DNA of 64,000 nucleotides from Kiritimatiellia bacterium. GTDB lineage: Bacteria > Verrucomicrobiota > Kiritimatiellia > CAIVKH01. This document shows positions 39,322 to 49,591 of this stretch, one piece after another (the first letter of the stretch is position 1; each line of letters opens with the position of its first letter). The translations under genes were made by a program, and so were the position numbers. Where the stretch lies: the NCBI GenBank assembly GCA_027493775.1, contig JAOSKE010000003.1:457761-521760 (forward strand), in the 5' to 3' direction. The notes under the pieces were generated by a model. The model was not told the origin of the DNA, searched no databases, and saw nothing but the letters and a program-made list of their open reading frames with translations.

Positions 39322-40681
39322 CTAAACAAGCGCGCCGTGATAACCTAACGCCCGAAGCGTAGCAACTTTTTTTCGATGCTTCTTCATTTGCTTGGTCATA
39401 TCCCGCGCCATTTCAAACCGCTTCAGCAGTTCATTCACTTCCCGCACCTGCGTTCCGCTGCCCGCCGCAATCCGACGGCGGCGACTGGCGTTAATCAGGC
39501 TTGGCTGGCTGCGTTCCTTCGGCGTCATACTCTGAATAATCGCCTCGGTCCGCTTCATTTCACGTCCGGCGTCTTTACCGAAAGAGTCCCGAACATGGCC
39601 CGGCAGATTAGCGGCGCCAGGCATCATTTCAAGCAGATTCTCCAGTGGCCCCAATTTCTTCAACATTCGCAACTGGCTCAAAAAATCGTCCAGGGAGAAC
39701 CCGTCTCCCATCAGCTTTTCCTGCATCTCCAGCGCCGACTTCTCGTCAATCGCCGTCTGCGCCTTCTCGACCAACGTCACCACGTCGCCCATTCCGAGGA
39801 TGCGCGACGCCATACGGTCGGGGTGGAACACCTCCAAATCCTCTGGACGCTCGCCCAACCCGACCATCAAAATCGGGCACCCCGTCACGTGCCGCACCGA
39901 GAGCGCCGCGCCGCCGCGCGCATCGCCATCCAATTTCGTCAAAATCAGCCCGGTAATCCCCAGCTCCTTATTAAAAGTGTCGGCGACGCTGACGGACTCC
40001 TGGCCAATCGCCGCGTCCAGAACAAGAATGACGTTCGCCGGATTCACCACCGCCTTCAGCTCTTTCAGCTCCTCGACCAGCTCCGTATCAATCTGAAAAC
40101 GCCCGCCCGTGTCGAAGATCACGACATCAAATCGGTTCTCTTTCGCGTGCGCCAACGCGCGTGCGCCAATTTGCGGCACGGTCTCATCCGCGTTCGGCGT
40201 CAAAATCCCAACTCCGACCTGCTGCGCTAAAATACGCAACTGATCCACCGCAGCGGGACGCCGAATATCGCACGCCGCGAGCAGGACGCTGCGCCCACTC
40301 TTTTTCCAGCGCGACGCCAACTTCGCGGTCGTCGTCGTTTTGCCCGAGCCGTGCAACCCGATCATCATCACCGTCGCTGGCTTCCCCGACAAATCGAATT
40401 CGCGCGTATCGCCACCGAGCAGCGCAACCAGTTCATCGTGGACATGCTTCACAAACTGCTGACCAGGCGAGACGCTCTCCACCACCTCCGCGCCCATCAC
40501 CTTTTTCGCGCACGCGCGCAATGAACTCCTTCACCACAGTGAAGTTCACGTCCGCGTCCAGCAGTGCAAGACGCACCTCGCGCAATGCGTCCTGTACGTT
40601 CTTCTCGCTCAGCTTCCCAAGGCCGCGCAGATCGCGGAAGACCTTCTGGAATGCGCCGGATAGTTTTTCAAAAAGCGCCAT
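39322..40681 (-). CDS. ffh: Signal recognition particle protein Ffh (one frameshift)
   Basis: The SRP GTPase that targets nascent membrane proteins. The N-terminal part (ALFEKLSGAFQKVFRDLRG, LDADVNFTVVKEFIARVREK) is in one frame; the rest (GAEVVESVSPGQQF, P-loop GLHGSGKTTTTAKLA, DTGGRFQIDTELVEEL, LTKLDGDARGGAALS, and the methionine-rich M domain) is in another. The junction is a run of five T at 40502-40506; dropping one base gives VREKVMGAEVVES as expected. Ffh is essential in nearly all bacteria, so this break is very unlikely to be real. Restored length is about 452 residues, normal for the family. Confidence 0.93.
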
Positions 40682-41192
40682 CGTCACTCACTTCACTTGG
40701 TTGCAAATCGCCCGTATCGCTGTTTTCAGCCGACGACTCAACATTTGTATCGCCAAAAATTGGGTTCGGCGGCTGGTAGATCGGCGGTGGCGCATCGGCA
40801 CGTCGGGTCAACCCCCGCCCGCCGCAACGCTTGCACCAGTCCCATCCGTACTCATATTCTATCCGCCCAAACCCCGCGCACGCGACACACAGCACGTCAT
40901 ACTCATCCACGCGCCGAATCAGATGCGAGCCAAGGCCGAAACACGCCTCACACATATACAACCGATTCGCCCCCTCCTCGCTCGGAAGAGAAATCAGCCC
41001 CGACCCATTGCAGACCTCGCAGCGAACACTCTGGATCGAAAACGGCGCAAACCGATATTGGTTTTTCGTCACCCAAAACATTTGCCAAATCAGCGCAACA
41101 CCACACACCGCCACGACGCCCGCAATATAAAACGGACGACGCGCATCGTGCTTCAGACGCAACTTACGTTTTCGTAGCGACTCTGGAATCAT
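40668..41192 (-). CDS. Membrane protein with four DnaJ-type CXXCXGXG motifs
   Basis: A 174-residue protein. One transmembrane segment spans about residues 20-42 (YIAGVVAVCGVALIWQMFWV). A periplasmic or cytoplasmic region then carries four metal-binding motifs of the DnaJ zinc-finger form: CEVCNGSG, CEACFGLG, CVACAGFG and CKRCGGRG. There is no J domain. It may be a small chaperone-type or redox-related zinc protein; function unknown. It overlaps the ffh start by 14 bases, so it is in the housekeeping operon between prmC and ffh. Confidence 0.7.
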   Translation of the reverse strand: MIPESLRKRKLRLKHDARRPFYIAGVVAVCGVALIWQMFWVTKNQYRFAPFSIQSVRCEVCNGSGLISLPSEEGANRLYMCEACFGLGSHLIRRVDEYDVLCVACAGFGRIEYEYGWDWCKRCGGRGLTRRADAPPPIYQPPNPIFGDTNVESSAENSDTGDLQPSEVSDDGAF

Positions 41193-41219
41193 TCTGCTTT
41201 TCGCGCCTCAACCATTCGA

Positions 41220-42062
41220 TCACGCCCCGCCAAATCTCGATGCACGGTCACGCCTAAAAAAACCCTGCGCTCGCAACAGATCACAAACCGCCGGGCCTTG
41301 CTCGTTACCAATTTCCACCCATAGCTTACCACCCGGCGCAAGCGCAACGCCAGCCTGCTGAGCCAAACGCCGAATCACCGACAGCCCATCGGCCCCGGCA
41401 GCCAGCGCGAGGTGCGGCTCGTAATCCCGCACTTCCGGCGCAAGCGCAGCCAATTCCGATTCAGAAACGTAGGGCGGATTCGACACAATCGCGCACAAGC
41501 TATTCGGCGGCACACCTGCCAATAGATCGGCACGTCTCCACTCAATCCGCGACTCCGCCCCCAGCCGCCGCGCATTTTCCCGCGCTAAATTCAGCGCTTC
41601 CACCGAACAATCCACCGCGATCACTCGCGCATTCGGATGCTCCAGCACCAGGGTAATGGCAATACAGCCTGTGCCCGTGCCGACGTCCATCACCGACGGC
41701 GCAGCATCGCGCCAAATCGCGGAATCCGATAACACGCGGTCACACAATTCTTCCGTTTCCGGACGCGGAATAAGCGCACGGCGGTCACAGAGAAATTCGC
41801 GGCCGAAAAAAGAGGTGGAACCTAGGACGTATTGCAGTGGTTCGCCCGAAGCCACGCGCTTCGTCCACTCGCCCAAACGCGCAAGCGCCGCAAAGCCCAA
41901 TTCACAGTCGCCATGAATCAATAATTCCGATCGGTTCAGTCCGCTCGCGGCACAAACTAGCCATTCCGCCAGCACGCGCGCCTCTTCTCGGTGCGCTTCA
42001 ATCAGTGCGCGATCCGTTGCCGACAAGCTTTCATTAACCGTGGTCATGTATTCCTCGGCCAT
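41220..42062 (-). CDS. prmC: Peptide chain release factor N5-glutamine methyltransferase PrmC
   Basis: Methylates the GGQ glutamine of the release factors, here encoded directly upstream. The SAM-binding motif VMDVGTGTGCIAITLVLEHP, the catalytic NPPYV within CAIVSNPPYVSESEL, and the N-terminal helical domain are all present; about 280 residues. The start 42062 lies 13 bases after the prfA stop; ATG 42047, behind GAGGAA, is an equally good alternative. Translation coupling with prfA is likely. Confidence 0.95.
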   Translation of the reverse strand: MAEEYMTTVNESLSATDRALIEAHREEARVLAEWLVCAASGLNRSELLIHGDCELGFAALARLGEWTKRVASGEPLQYVLGSTSFFGREFLCDRRALIPRPETEELCDRVLSDSAIWRDAAPSVMDVGTGTGCIAITLVLEHPNARVIAVDCSVEALNLARENARRLGAESRIEWRRADLLAGVPPNSLCAIVSNPPYVSESELAALAPEVRDYEPHLALAAGADGLSVIRRLAQQAGVALAPGGKLWVEIGNEQGPAVCDLLRAQGFFRRDRASRFGGA

Positions 42063-42075
42063 GACGCGGCGGCGC

Positions 42076-43155
42076 TCACACTCCAAGATGCTGTTGTAGC
42101 TTCAATTCCATATCGCGCTGATACAGCGCGTCCACCAGCTCATCCAGCTCGCCTTCTATCACGCGATCCAGATGGTATAGCGTTAAATTAATGCGATGAT
42201 CCGTCACCCGGTTCTGCGGAAAATTGTACGTCCGAATGCGCTCGCTGCGATCGCCCGACCCGACCTGCATCTTGCGGTCACTCGCCTGCTTCGCCTGCTC
42301 ATCCATCCGAATTTTATCCAATAAACGCGACGCGAGCACCTTCATCGCCCGCGCACGGTTTTTGTGTTGCGACCGCTCATCCTGGCACTGCACCACAATC
42401 CCCGTCGGCAAGTGCGTAATACGAATCGCCGATTCCGTCTTATTGACCTTCTGCCCGCCCGCGCCCGACGCGCGAAAAAGGTCCACCCGGATTTCCTCCG
42501 GCTTGATGATCACCTCATCCGTCTCTTCCGCTTCCGGCAGCACCGCCACCGTTGCGGCGGACGTGTGAATACGGCCCTGCGCCTCCGTTTTGGGCACTCG
42601 CTGTACGCGATGGCCACCGCTCTCGTAGCGCAAGACGCGATAGACATTTTCGCCTTCGACGCCGAACACGATTTCCTTGAACCCGCCCAGATCCGAATCA
42701 CTCGCGTCAATTACACTGACCTTCCAGCCGCGCGCTTCGGCAAACTTCGAGTACATCCGATACAAATCACCCGCGAACAACGCCGCCTCATCGCCTCCCG
42801 TACCCGCGCGGATTTCCATAATCGTATTTCGGCTATCGTCCGGGTCTGGAGGGAGCAGCGCAATTTTTAATTCCTGCTCCGCCTTCGGCAATTCATCGTC
42901 CAATCGCGCGAGTTCCACCCGCGCCATTTCGCGCAGCTCCGCGTCATCGCCCTCCAGCATCGCCGCATCATCCTCGCGCTCGCGCACAAGTCGAAAATAG
43001 TGATCCGCCTTCGCGCGAACGCTCTGAAGGTTCTGATGCTCCGCGATCAGCTCGCGGTATTTCTTCTGATTCGCCGCCGTGGCCGGGTCTGAAAGCTCCG
43101 CCTCCAGCACCGACAGCCGCGCCGTCATTTTTTCGATCGTAGAAGAATCAAACAC
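42076..43155 (-). CDS. prfA: Peptide chain release factor 1
   Basis: Terminates translation at UAA and UAG. 359 residues, normal. The catalytic loop reads [14 protein letters not shown]: the GGQ is intact, but the residue after it is Lys where most homologues have His. The region [18 protein letters not shown] and the C-terminal [19 protein letters not shown] are typical of RF1. It starts the housekeeping run with prmC next. Confidence 0.97.
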   Translation of the reverse strand: MFDSSTIEKMTARLSVLEAELSDPATAANQKKYRELIAEHQNLQSVRAKADHYFRLVREREDDAAMLEGDDAELREMARVELARLDDELPKAEQELKIALLPPDPDDSRNTIMEIRAGTGGDEAALFAGDLYRMYSKFAEARGWKVSVIDASDSDLGGFKEIVFGVEGENVYRVLRYESGGHRVQRVPKTEAQGRIHTSAATVAVLPEAEETDEVIIKPEEIRVDLFRASGAGGQKVNKTESAIRITHLPTGIVVQCQDERSQHKNRARAMKVLASRLLDKIRMDEQAKQASDRKMQVGSGDRSERIRTYNFPQNRVTDHRINLTLYHLDRVIEGELDELVDALYQRDMELKLQQHLGV

Positions 43156-43174
43156 AATCGCTCACCGTTAAAAG

Positions 43175-43285
43175 TTCCAACCCTTGGAAGTCATTTCCGA
43201 GCAAAGTTCCAACCCTTGGAGCTTTTCGGCTCCAAAACTTCCAAGGCTTGGAAAAACTTGTTCAACCGACTTCCAACCCTTGGAA
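43175..43285. repeat. Four TTCCAA-N3-TTGGAA palindromes upstream of prfA
   Basis: 43175-43189 (TTCCAACCCTTGGAA), 43207-43221 (last base G), 43239-43253 (TTCCAAGGCTTGGAA) and 43271-43285 (TTCCAACCCTTGGAA). They are spaced about 32 bases apart with unrelated sequence between, in the region upstream of the prfA start. The regular spacing is three turns of the helix. Confidence 0.85.
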
Positions 43286-43350
43286 CTTTTGAAAAACCTC
43301 TGCATTTAAGCCGGTTTTAACCGCCGAACCTGTCCATTTGGGGCCCGACA

Positions 43351-43402
43351 AAAACAAAACGGGCCGACGAGACCGCAAAGCGGCAATTCGTCGGCCCGTT
43401 TT
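43351..43402 (-). terminator. Rho-independent terminator of rpmE
   Basis: A strong hairpin of 15 base pairs, AAAACGGGCCGACGA at 43356-43370 and its complement at 43388-43402, with a small internal hairpin in the loop. On the minus strand it is followed by a T-rich stretch. It lies just below the rpmE stop (43412). Confidence 0.9.
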
Positions 43403-43411
43403 AAGACACAG

Positions 43412-43615
43412 CTACTTGGCTTTGGCGTAGCGCTTCTGGAAGCGCTGTACGCGGCCCTCGGTATCGAGCAGCTTGGCCGAGCCGGTATAAAACGGATGGC
43501 AGCGCGAGCAGGTGTTCACGCGCATTTCCTTGCGAGCAGAACGCGTTTCAATGACGTTGCCACAGGCGCAACGAATGGTCGCGGCGGTATATTCAGGATG
43601 GATGTCAGCTTTCAT
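43412..43615 (-). CDS. rpmE: 50S ribosomal protein L31
   Basis: 67 residues, of the zinc-binding type. KADIHPEYTAATIRCACGNV is followed by the cysteines CACG and CSRCHPFYTGSAKLLDTEG, so the metal ligands are intact. The start 43615 is chosen at MKADIHPEY; the longer open frame to 43687 overlaps the region upstream. It has its own terminator and so is a separate transcript from prfA. The 233 bases upstream (43616-43848) hold its promoter and that of the divergent gene. Confidence 0.95.
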   Translation of the reverse strand: MKADIHPEYTAATIRCACGNVIETRSARKEMRVNTCSRCHPFYTGSAKLLDTEGRVQRFQKRYAKAK

Positions 43616-43848
43616 TAGTAATCCCTTGCAGCCCTTCTGCGGGCTGACGTGAATCGAGGAAGGTACCACCAAACTTCCACTTGGCAAGCGCGAAGGCCGG
43701 AAAATTTACTGGTTTAACAACAAAAGCCCCACCGGCGCGATCTTGCGGCAAGCCGTGCGTTACACTACATTAACGGATCACTACCACAGCGAGCAAAACC
43801 CAGACCGTCACACACCCTCCCAAACGGAACAAAATTTCCCAATCACTT

Positions 43849-44393
43849 ATGACACCGTCAAACCCCGCCGATTGGTTCAATGCCATTCAACTCCGCTTTG
43901 AAAAAAATATGCAGCGTCACAAGGGACTGCGCTGGCCCGATGTGAAGGCGCACTTGGATGCAAACCCCGCGAAATTGCGCGCGCTTCACGAAATGGAAAA
44001 GACCGGCGGCGAACCGGACGTGGTTGGACTCGACAAAAAAACCGGCGAATTCATTCTCTTCGACTGTTCCCCCGAAACTCCGGTCGGACGACGCAGCCTC
44101 TGCTACGACCCCTCCGCCCTTGCCGCCCGCAAAGAGCACAAACCCAAGGGCAGCGCCGTGGGTATGGCGGACGAAATGGGCGTTGAATTGCTGACGGAAG
44201 AACAATACCGCGACCTTCAGAAACTCGGCGAATTCGATCTAAAATCCTCCAGTTGGATCGCCACGCCCCCTGAAGTGCGCAAACTCGGCGGCGCGCTTTT
44301 TGCGACCGCCGTTTTGGTCGTGTCTTCGTCTATCACAACGGCGCTGAATCCTACTACAGCGGACGCGGCTTCCGCGTCAGCCTCCGGGTGTGA
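43849..44393 (+). CDS. DUF4256-family protein (one frameshift)
   Basis: About 181 residues when corrected. The family marks are WFNAIQLRFEKNMQRH, FDCSPETPVGRRSLCYD, and MGVELLTEEQYRDLQKLGEFD, ending GGALFCDRRFGRVFVYHNG and SYYSGRGFRVSLRV. The break is at the run of five T at 44297-44301; one more T restores GGALFCDRRF and gives a stop at 44391-44393. Function unknown. The uncorrected frame runs on into a downstream transporter gene and would be misread as a fusion. Confidence 0.78.
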
Positions 44394-44434
44394 GTTGAGT
44401 TATGAGATAGTGGGTCGGCTATGCTCTGCTTTCG

Positions 44435-44823
44435 ATGATCTTCGCGGGAGCAACTTCCGTCATCGCGAAGCTTGGGCTGACCGGTATTTCCGCCGAATTG
44501 GGACTCACTGTTCGCACGGCGATGGTTTTTCTCCTCGTGATGGGTTTTGCGGTGTTTGTGGTGCCGACGAACGAAATCGCCGCGCTCACCCGGCAGAATG
44601 TTTTCTGGCTCGGCCTCTCCGCCGTGGCCACCACACTCTCTTGGATGTTCTACTACAAGGCGTTGAAAGACGGAGAAGTCTCAAAAATCGCCCTCATAGA
44701 CAAAGGCAGCGTCATCGTCGCGGTTCTGTTGGCCTTCATCATCCTCAAAGAACAAATCACCCCCGCACCCTCATCGGCGCCACACTCATTTTAGGCGGAA
44801 TCCTCGTCTTGATTCGGAAGTAA
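44435..44823 (+). CDS. Half-size EamA-family transporter (frameshift, uncertain start)
   Basis: A short membrane protein of the drug/metabolite transporter superfamily, with five transmembrane segments in about 140 residues (half-size, SMR-like). The body reads MIFAGATSVIAKLGLTGIS, LRTAMVFLLVMG-like segments, and WMFYYKALKDGEVSKIALIDK. The frame breaks at five C at 44760-44764: adding one C gives EQITPRTLIGATLILGGILV and the stop at 44821-44823. The N-terminal strand (WVGYALLS) is open upstream to 44411 but follows ATG AGA TAG, so the true start is uncertain or another error is present. Confidence 0.62.
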
Positions 44824-44985
44824 CCCGGGTCTGTTTGGATCAGGGTCTGGACATTTACTTTCGCACGGTATTCCGGCGCAACAGGCCGCTACGCCCTAGC
44901 AGTCCACGGCCACACCACGCGCGTTTCGCATCAAATCCTGTTGAAGCATTCGTCGCAACCGGCTAACTTCGGGCTTTCTTATTTC

Positions 44986-45078
44986 GGAGGGGTGGCTGAG
45001 TGGTTGAAGGCACTCGACTCGAAATCGAGAGACCGCCCTTAAAGCGGTTCGTGGGTTCAAATCCCACCCCCTCCGCCA
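44986..45078 (+). tRNA. tRNA-Ser (anticodon CGA)
   Basis: A type II tRNA with a long variable arm. The acceptor GGAGGGG pairs with the 3' strand before discriminator G45075; CCA is encoded at 45076-45078. The anticodon stem-loop CTCGA-CTCGAAA-TCGAG gives CGA; the T-loop is GGGTTCAAATCCC. It decodes TCG. Its 3' end borders, and slightly overlaps, the res gene on the other strand, a common arrangement for an island boundary. Confidence 0.95.
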
Positions 45079-48000
45079 TCTTGAAGTGTGACACAGCCAT
45101 TTGTTCGCATTGCCGAAGACTCGGACTGCGCGAGAAGCTTTGGCAACACCTGAGGATCCCGGCACACAAGAAAATCCCATACCCCCAACCGACCCCAGTT
45201 ATTGACCGCCGTTATCCAACGGCGTGCAGCCTGGTGCTTTGCACGGTCCTGGTCATCTTCATGGCCCTTCATCTCAAGAACCGTAGTCTTCCCGCTCTTC
45301 ATGTGCAGGATGTAGTCCGGCTCAAAATGATGCTGGACGCCTTCGTACTCGTAGGGAATCCGAAGAAACGGACGATCATTCCGCACGTAGCAGAAGACGT
45401 GATCCGTCTGTTGTTCCAGGTAGAAGGCTGCTGTTTGCTCCCAAGAGCTATCCAGTACCACCGCGTTGACGTGGGAGCGTTCAGTTCCGTGAACGATTCT
45501 TTTCGTAGTAAAGTCAACATCGGCTGTTGTGCCTAATGGCTTGTACCGATTCAGAATGGGAAGGATCGGTATTTCGCCTTTCTGCTCGTCCGGCACGATG
45601 GCGTCCAGCAGCCGCTCTTTGATTCGGCGGACGTATTTTTCAAGTCCAAGCTCGCAGGGATTAGCACCGCGAAAATCAACTTTCTGCCCAACGAACCCGC
45701 GAACGATTCTCAAGACTTGGGGAAGAGCTCATGCCGGGCAAGACCGCGTGCTTTGGCGGAGCCCTGAACCGGTGCTTGCGAGCCTTCACCGACCAGTGCT
45801 GAAACAATCTGGCGTGCGATTTCAAACTCGATTTCTTGAAGGTGATGGCGCGTGTAGTACTCGGAGCGGTTGTGCTCGACATATTCACCCATGCCGCCGC
45901 CGCTGGTTGCGCCCTCGATATGGCCGGTGATGATGCGTAGGAATGTAGCGGTCGGCGTGTGCTCCGGCTCGATAACCAAGCGCTCAAGCGTCGTAAAATC
46001 GGCCTTCACCGACGGCTTACGGAGGGCATAGACGTAGCCTTCGACGTTCGGAAACCGGATTTCGTAGGCTGCTCGCTCCGGCATCGCGTGAACATGGTTG
46101 ACGGGCCGGTCCGGTGGTGTTCGGGACGGCTTGCCTTTGTAGGGAATGACCGAGAACGGAATTCCGTAAATGTCCACGTATTCCTCGGGGAGCAGTTCCG
46201 TTTGCGGGTCCGGCGTGTAGTTCATGCGCCGCAAGCCGCGTCCAACAACCTGCTCGCAGAGCAGTTGGCTGCCAAAAGCGCGCACGCCGAGGATGTGCGT
46301 CACGTTGTTGGCGTCCCATCCCTCGGTAAGCATCGCAACCGAGACAACACAACGCACGTCCTGCCCCGGTTTGCCCAGCCGTCCGATCGTGTTGACGATT
46401 TCTCGAAGTTCTTTTGCGGCCTCGTCCCGCGTAGCGTCGGGGTTTTCGCTTTCGACTTTCTCAAGACGTTTGCTGTCAATGCGAATGGTCCAAAGTCGTC
46501 CCTTGTCGTTTTGGAAGAGTTCCGGGAATACTTTGCTGGAGCCGTAGGTTACGGTTGATCTGGATCGCTTCCGCCGCCTCGTCGGCTCCTCGTCGTCGTT
46601 GTCCGCGTCCTCGGGAATGCTCTCGACTTCCGACTGTCCCGACGTGTTTTCGAAGAACACTTGGGCAATGTCCGTATTGTCACAAACCACGATCAGCACC
46701 GGCGGGGCTTTGAGCGCCGTGTCACTGGCCTGCTGAATCGCATCAAAGGTCTTCTTGTATTCCCCGGCTAGTTGCACCAAAGCGTCCTGCGCCCGCTCCC
46801 ACACAACGTCAGGCTTGGGCCGCTTGTTCGACAGGCGTTGCGCCGGGGCTAGGTCTTTCGTGATGTTTCGCCAGAGCCGAAAATACTTGGGATCAGGCTG
46901 GCCGGTGGTGTCGCTCACCGGCAAGCGTGGGATTTTGGTAATGCCGCTCTCGATGGCGTCCACGAGTCCAAAATCACTGACAATCCACGGGAACGGCTCG
47001 CCCTCCGGATAGCCGCTGCCCTTGATGTAAAACGGCGTGGCCGAAAGGTCCACGCAGAACTTGATCCCGCAGGCCTTGTTAATTCGATCCAATCCTTGAA
47101 CCCAGATGGTCGCCTCCTCACGGTCCTTTCTGGCCTCGGAGTCGGCCTTGCGAGCCTCTTCCTCGGTCATGGGCCTAGGGCGATAGGCATGGTGGCCCTC
47201 ATCATTCAGCACCATGATCGGGCCGCGCTCGAAAAGCTCTCCGAGTCGGTTCTTGGCAAATGCCTCGTCCGTCTCTTCTCCCTTCTTTACCACCGCGAAG
47301 CTCTTGCCGCCTTCGCTGTGTTCGGACTCCGGGGCAAAGAAATGCCAGTTGGTGACCAGCACCTTGCCTGTCCGAATCAGGTCGCGGTACTGCGGCGGAA
47401 CGACGTCAAATTGCGAGTAGTAGTCCTCTCCCCGGCTATCCGTCCGCAGGACCTGCAACCGTTCCTTGATCGTAAGATTTGGGCAGACAATCAGGGCCGC
47501 ATGGGGAAAGCGCTCGTCGCTTGGCACCCTCGCCCGATTGCAGAACGCCCAGGCGATCAGCATGGACATGACGACAGTCTTCCCGCTTCCCGTCGCCATC
47601 TTGGAGCCGTAACGGGTGAGCGGTTCGGCGTTCCCTTCGCTGTTCCATAACAGGTCAAAATCAGCGTCCGAAAACTCGGGATTCCATCGCGGCTGCCCGC
47701 GTTTGCCGTCCCGCCGGTAGCCCCGGATTTCGTTAAGGAAGATGATCGTCTCTGCCGCCTCCAACTGGCAGAAGAAGAAGCGCCGCGCGCGGTCCTTCCG
47801 CCACCAATGCCGAAGCAAGTCCTTGGTGACATTGGTCGAGCCCTCCCAATTCGACGCCCGCCAGCGCTTCACGTCCGCCCGCAGCTTGTTCACGCAGACC
47901 AAATCACGGCGATCCTCATCGAGCTCCAAGGTCATCTGACCGCGCCGGATGTCGGCGGACGGGTCCTTGTACCAGTAGGAGGCCGGTCTTCGCCCTTCTA

Positions 48001-48114
48001 CCTTCTGGGCGCACCCGGTGTTCTTGTCATACTCCCAATAGTGCGTGGAGCTCGTAGTACGGCCTGCAAATCACCGGACTCTCGACCGGCTGGATGAGGA
48101 CGGGATCGCTCATG
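45057..48114 (-). CDS. Type III-like restriction endonuclease/helicase subunit Res (two frameshifts)
   Basis: About 1018 residues when joined. An N-terminal part (YWEYDKNTGCAQKVEG) precedes superfamily 2 helicase motifs: Walker A GSKMATGSGKTVVMSML, the Walker B-like LNDEGHHAY, LSATPFYIKGSG, and motif VI QVVGRGLRRM. The C-terminus is a PD-(D/E)XK nuclease (FEPDYILHMKSGKTTVLEMK). Breaks are near 48044 and at GGGG 45719-45722, the second joining ELFPQ to VLRIVRGFVGQK. It partners the mod gene as a type III R-M enzyme. The stop at 45057 lies inside tRNA-Ser. ATG 48114 overlaps the fic stop by ATGA. Confidence 0.82.
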
Positions 48115-49278
48115 GTAAGGGCTCTGTTCCTTCGGATAGTAGCTTCAGATAGCGGTCATAGCAGAAAAGACGATTCCGTTTCTGGCCGGTGATTTCCTTC
48201 AATAATCCAATCTCTGTCATGGCCTTGAAAGCCTTGGACACCGAACTCTGCACGATGCCGGTTGCTTGACTGGCCCGTTGCACGTTGATCACCGGCGATT
48301 TTACCAACAATTCGTGAAGGCGATATCCCGATCCGGAGAGCCGACCGAAATCGCGCAGGCGATCCCGATCCTCTCGCACAATGTCTGATAACCGGCGGGC
48401 GGTTAGCACCGCCTGTTTGGCCGTTTCATGCATCGCCTCGGCGAAAAACAAAAGCCAGGCTTCCCAATCGCCATCGGTTCGCACCTGATCGAGAAGATCG
48501 TAATAGGTCTGGCGGTTCTGTTTGAAGAACAGGCTCAAATACAGAAGCGGCTGGCTCAGCAAGGCCTCGTGGCAGAAAATCAACGTGATCAGCAATCGCC
48601 CGACTCGCCCATTTCCGTCGAGAAAGGGGTGGATAGTTTCGGAACTGCACATGAGCCAACGCCGCCTTGATTATGGTGGACGTTCGTTCCGGATCGTTGT
48701 TCAGAAATTTTTCGAAGTCCGTCAGACAGTCCGCAAGCCGATCCGGCGGCGGCGGCACAAACCGGGCATTCCCCGGACGAGTTCCGCCAATCCAGTTCTG
48801 ACTGGTTCCGAAACTCGCCCGGTTTCTTTTCCGCCCCGCGCCCTTTGGACAACAGCTTTTCGTGAATCTCGCAAATCAGCCGGTTGCAGAGCGGGAATCC
48901 TTCCCGCAACCGCTTCAAGCCATGCTCCATTGCGGTGACGTAATTCGACACCTCCCGCACATCGTCCACCGGAACGCCGGGCGCGGCGTCCATCTCAAAA
49001 AGAAGCAGATCGGAAAGCGATGATTGTGTCCCCTCGATCTGTGACGAAAGCACCGCCTCCTTCCGAATGTACATGTAGAGAAAAAGACCGATATCCGGCA
49101 AAAGCGTTGAGATTCCGTCCAATCTTCCTAGCTCTAAATGCGCCTGATCCAAGCACTCGCGCAGTTCTGGAGATATTTCAAGCGGCGGAACAGGCGGTAA
49201 TGGCGACGGGACAAAGACCTGCACCTTCTCGCCAACTGTGGATGTAACCACATATTCGCCTGTTTTTTCTCGTTTCAT
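48110..49278 (-). CDS. Fic/DOC-family AMP-transferase-like protein (two frameshifts)
   Basis: About 389 residues once joined. The active-site motif HPFLDGNGRVGRL has the catalytic His and the GNGR phosphate loop. The inhibitory helix (SSQIEG, an S/T-x3-E-G/N form) precedes it, so this is probably an autoinhibited class II AMP-transferase. A C-terminal winged-helix-like end follows (VINVQRASQATGIVQSSVSK). The frames join near 48798 (FRNQ then NWIGGTRPGNARFV) and near 48641 (HVQF then ETIHPFLDG). It is coupled to res by ATGA and sits within an R-M operon. Targets are unknown. Confidence 0.8.
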
Positions 49279-49381
49279 GCCCTTATGTCGCGTTCGCCGA
49301 TATAGCAAACCATGTTTTGCGATAATCGTCTATCGCAAAACAGCGCGGGTTGAAAGTCGCTTCAGTCCACTATGAGTCCAC

Positions 49382-49591
49382 TTATTGGTCCACCTTCCGG
49401 CGTGTCTTTGTCATGTAGCGCTCCGTATCTTCGCGAATCAAAGCGGATCGTTGCCGACCCGACGGCTTTTCCGTGCGGACCACGATCGGAACTCCGGCTC
49501 GGCGATGCTCGGCCACCGCCTCGCGGACGGCCTCACGCAGAGTTTCCAACGCTTTCTTGCCCTGTGCGGACATTTCAGGTGTCTTTTTCAT
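49382..49591 (-). CDS. Small helical protein, possible antitoxin
   Basis: 69 residues, mostly helical and charged, starting KKTPEMSAQGKKALETLREA, with PIVVRTEKPSGRQ in the middle and a basic C-terminus. The first codons overlap the end of the zeta-like gene by 17 bases, so the two are translated together. Size, charge and coupling suit a toxin-antitoxin partner (inference); no antitoxin family is recognised. A downstream gap of about 100 bases separates it from fic. Confidence 0.45.
   Translation of the reverse strand: MKKTPEMSAQGKKALETLREAVREAVAEHRRAGVPIVVRTEKPSGRQRSALIREDTERYMTKTRRKVDQ

Noticed and set aside
39376..40230. 284-codon plus-strand frame in ffh
   Set aside because: Shadow of the Ffh coding strand; His/Gln/Arg-rich composition is the complement of helical GTPase sequence.
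40433..40687. Programmed frameshifting in ffh
   Set aside because: No slippery heptamer followed by a clear structure is seen, the break is at a plain run of five T, and many other genes show the same pattern.
44393..44823. A DUF4256-transporter fusion protein
   Set aside because: The long frame is produced by two opposite frame errors; the two conserved proteins lie in other frames and end and begin separately.
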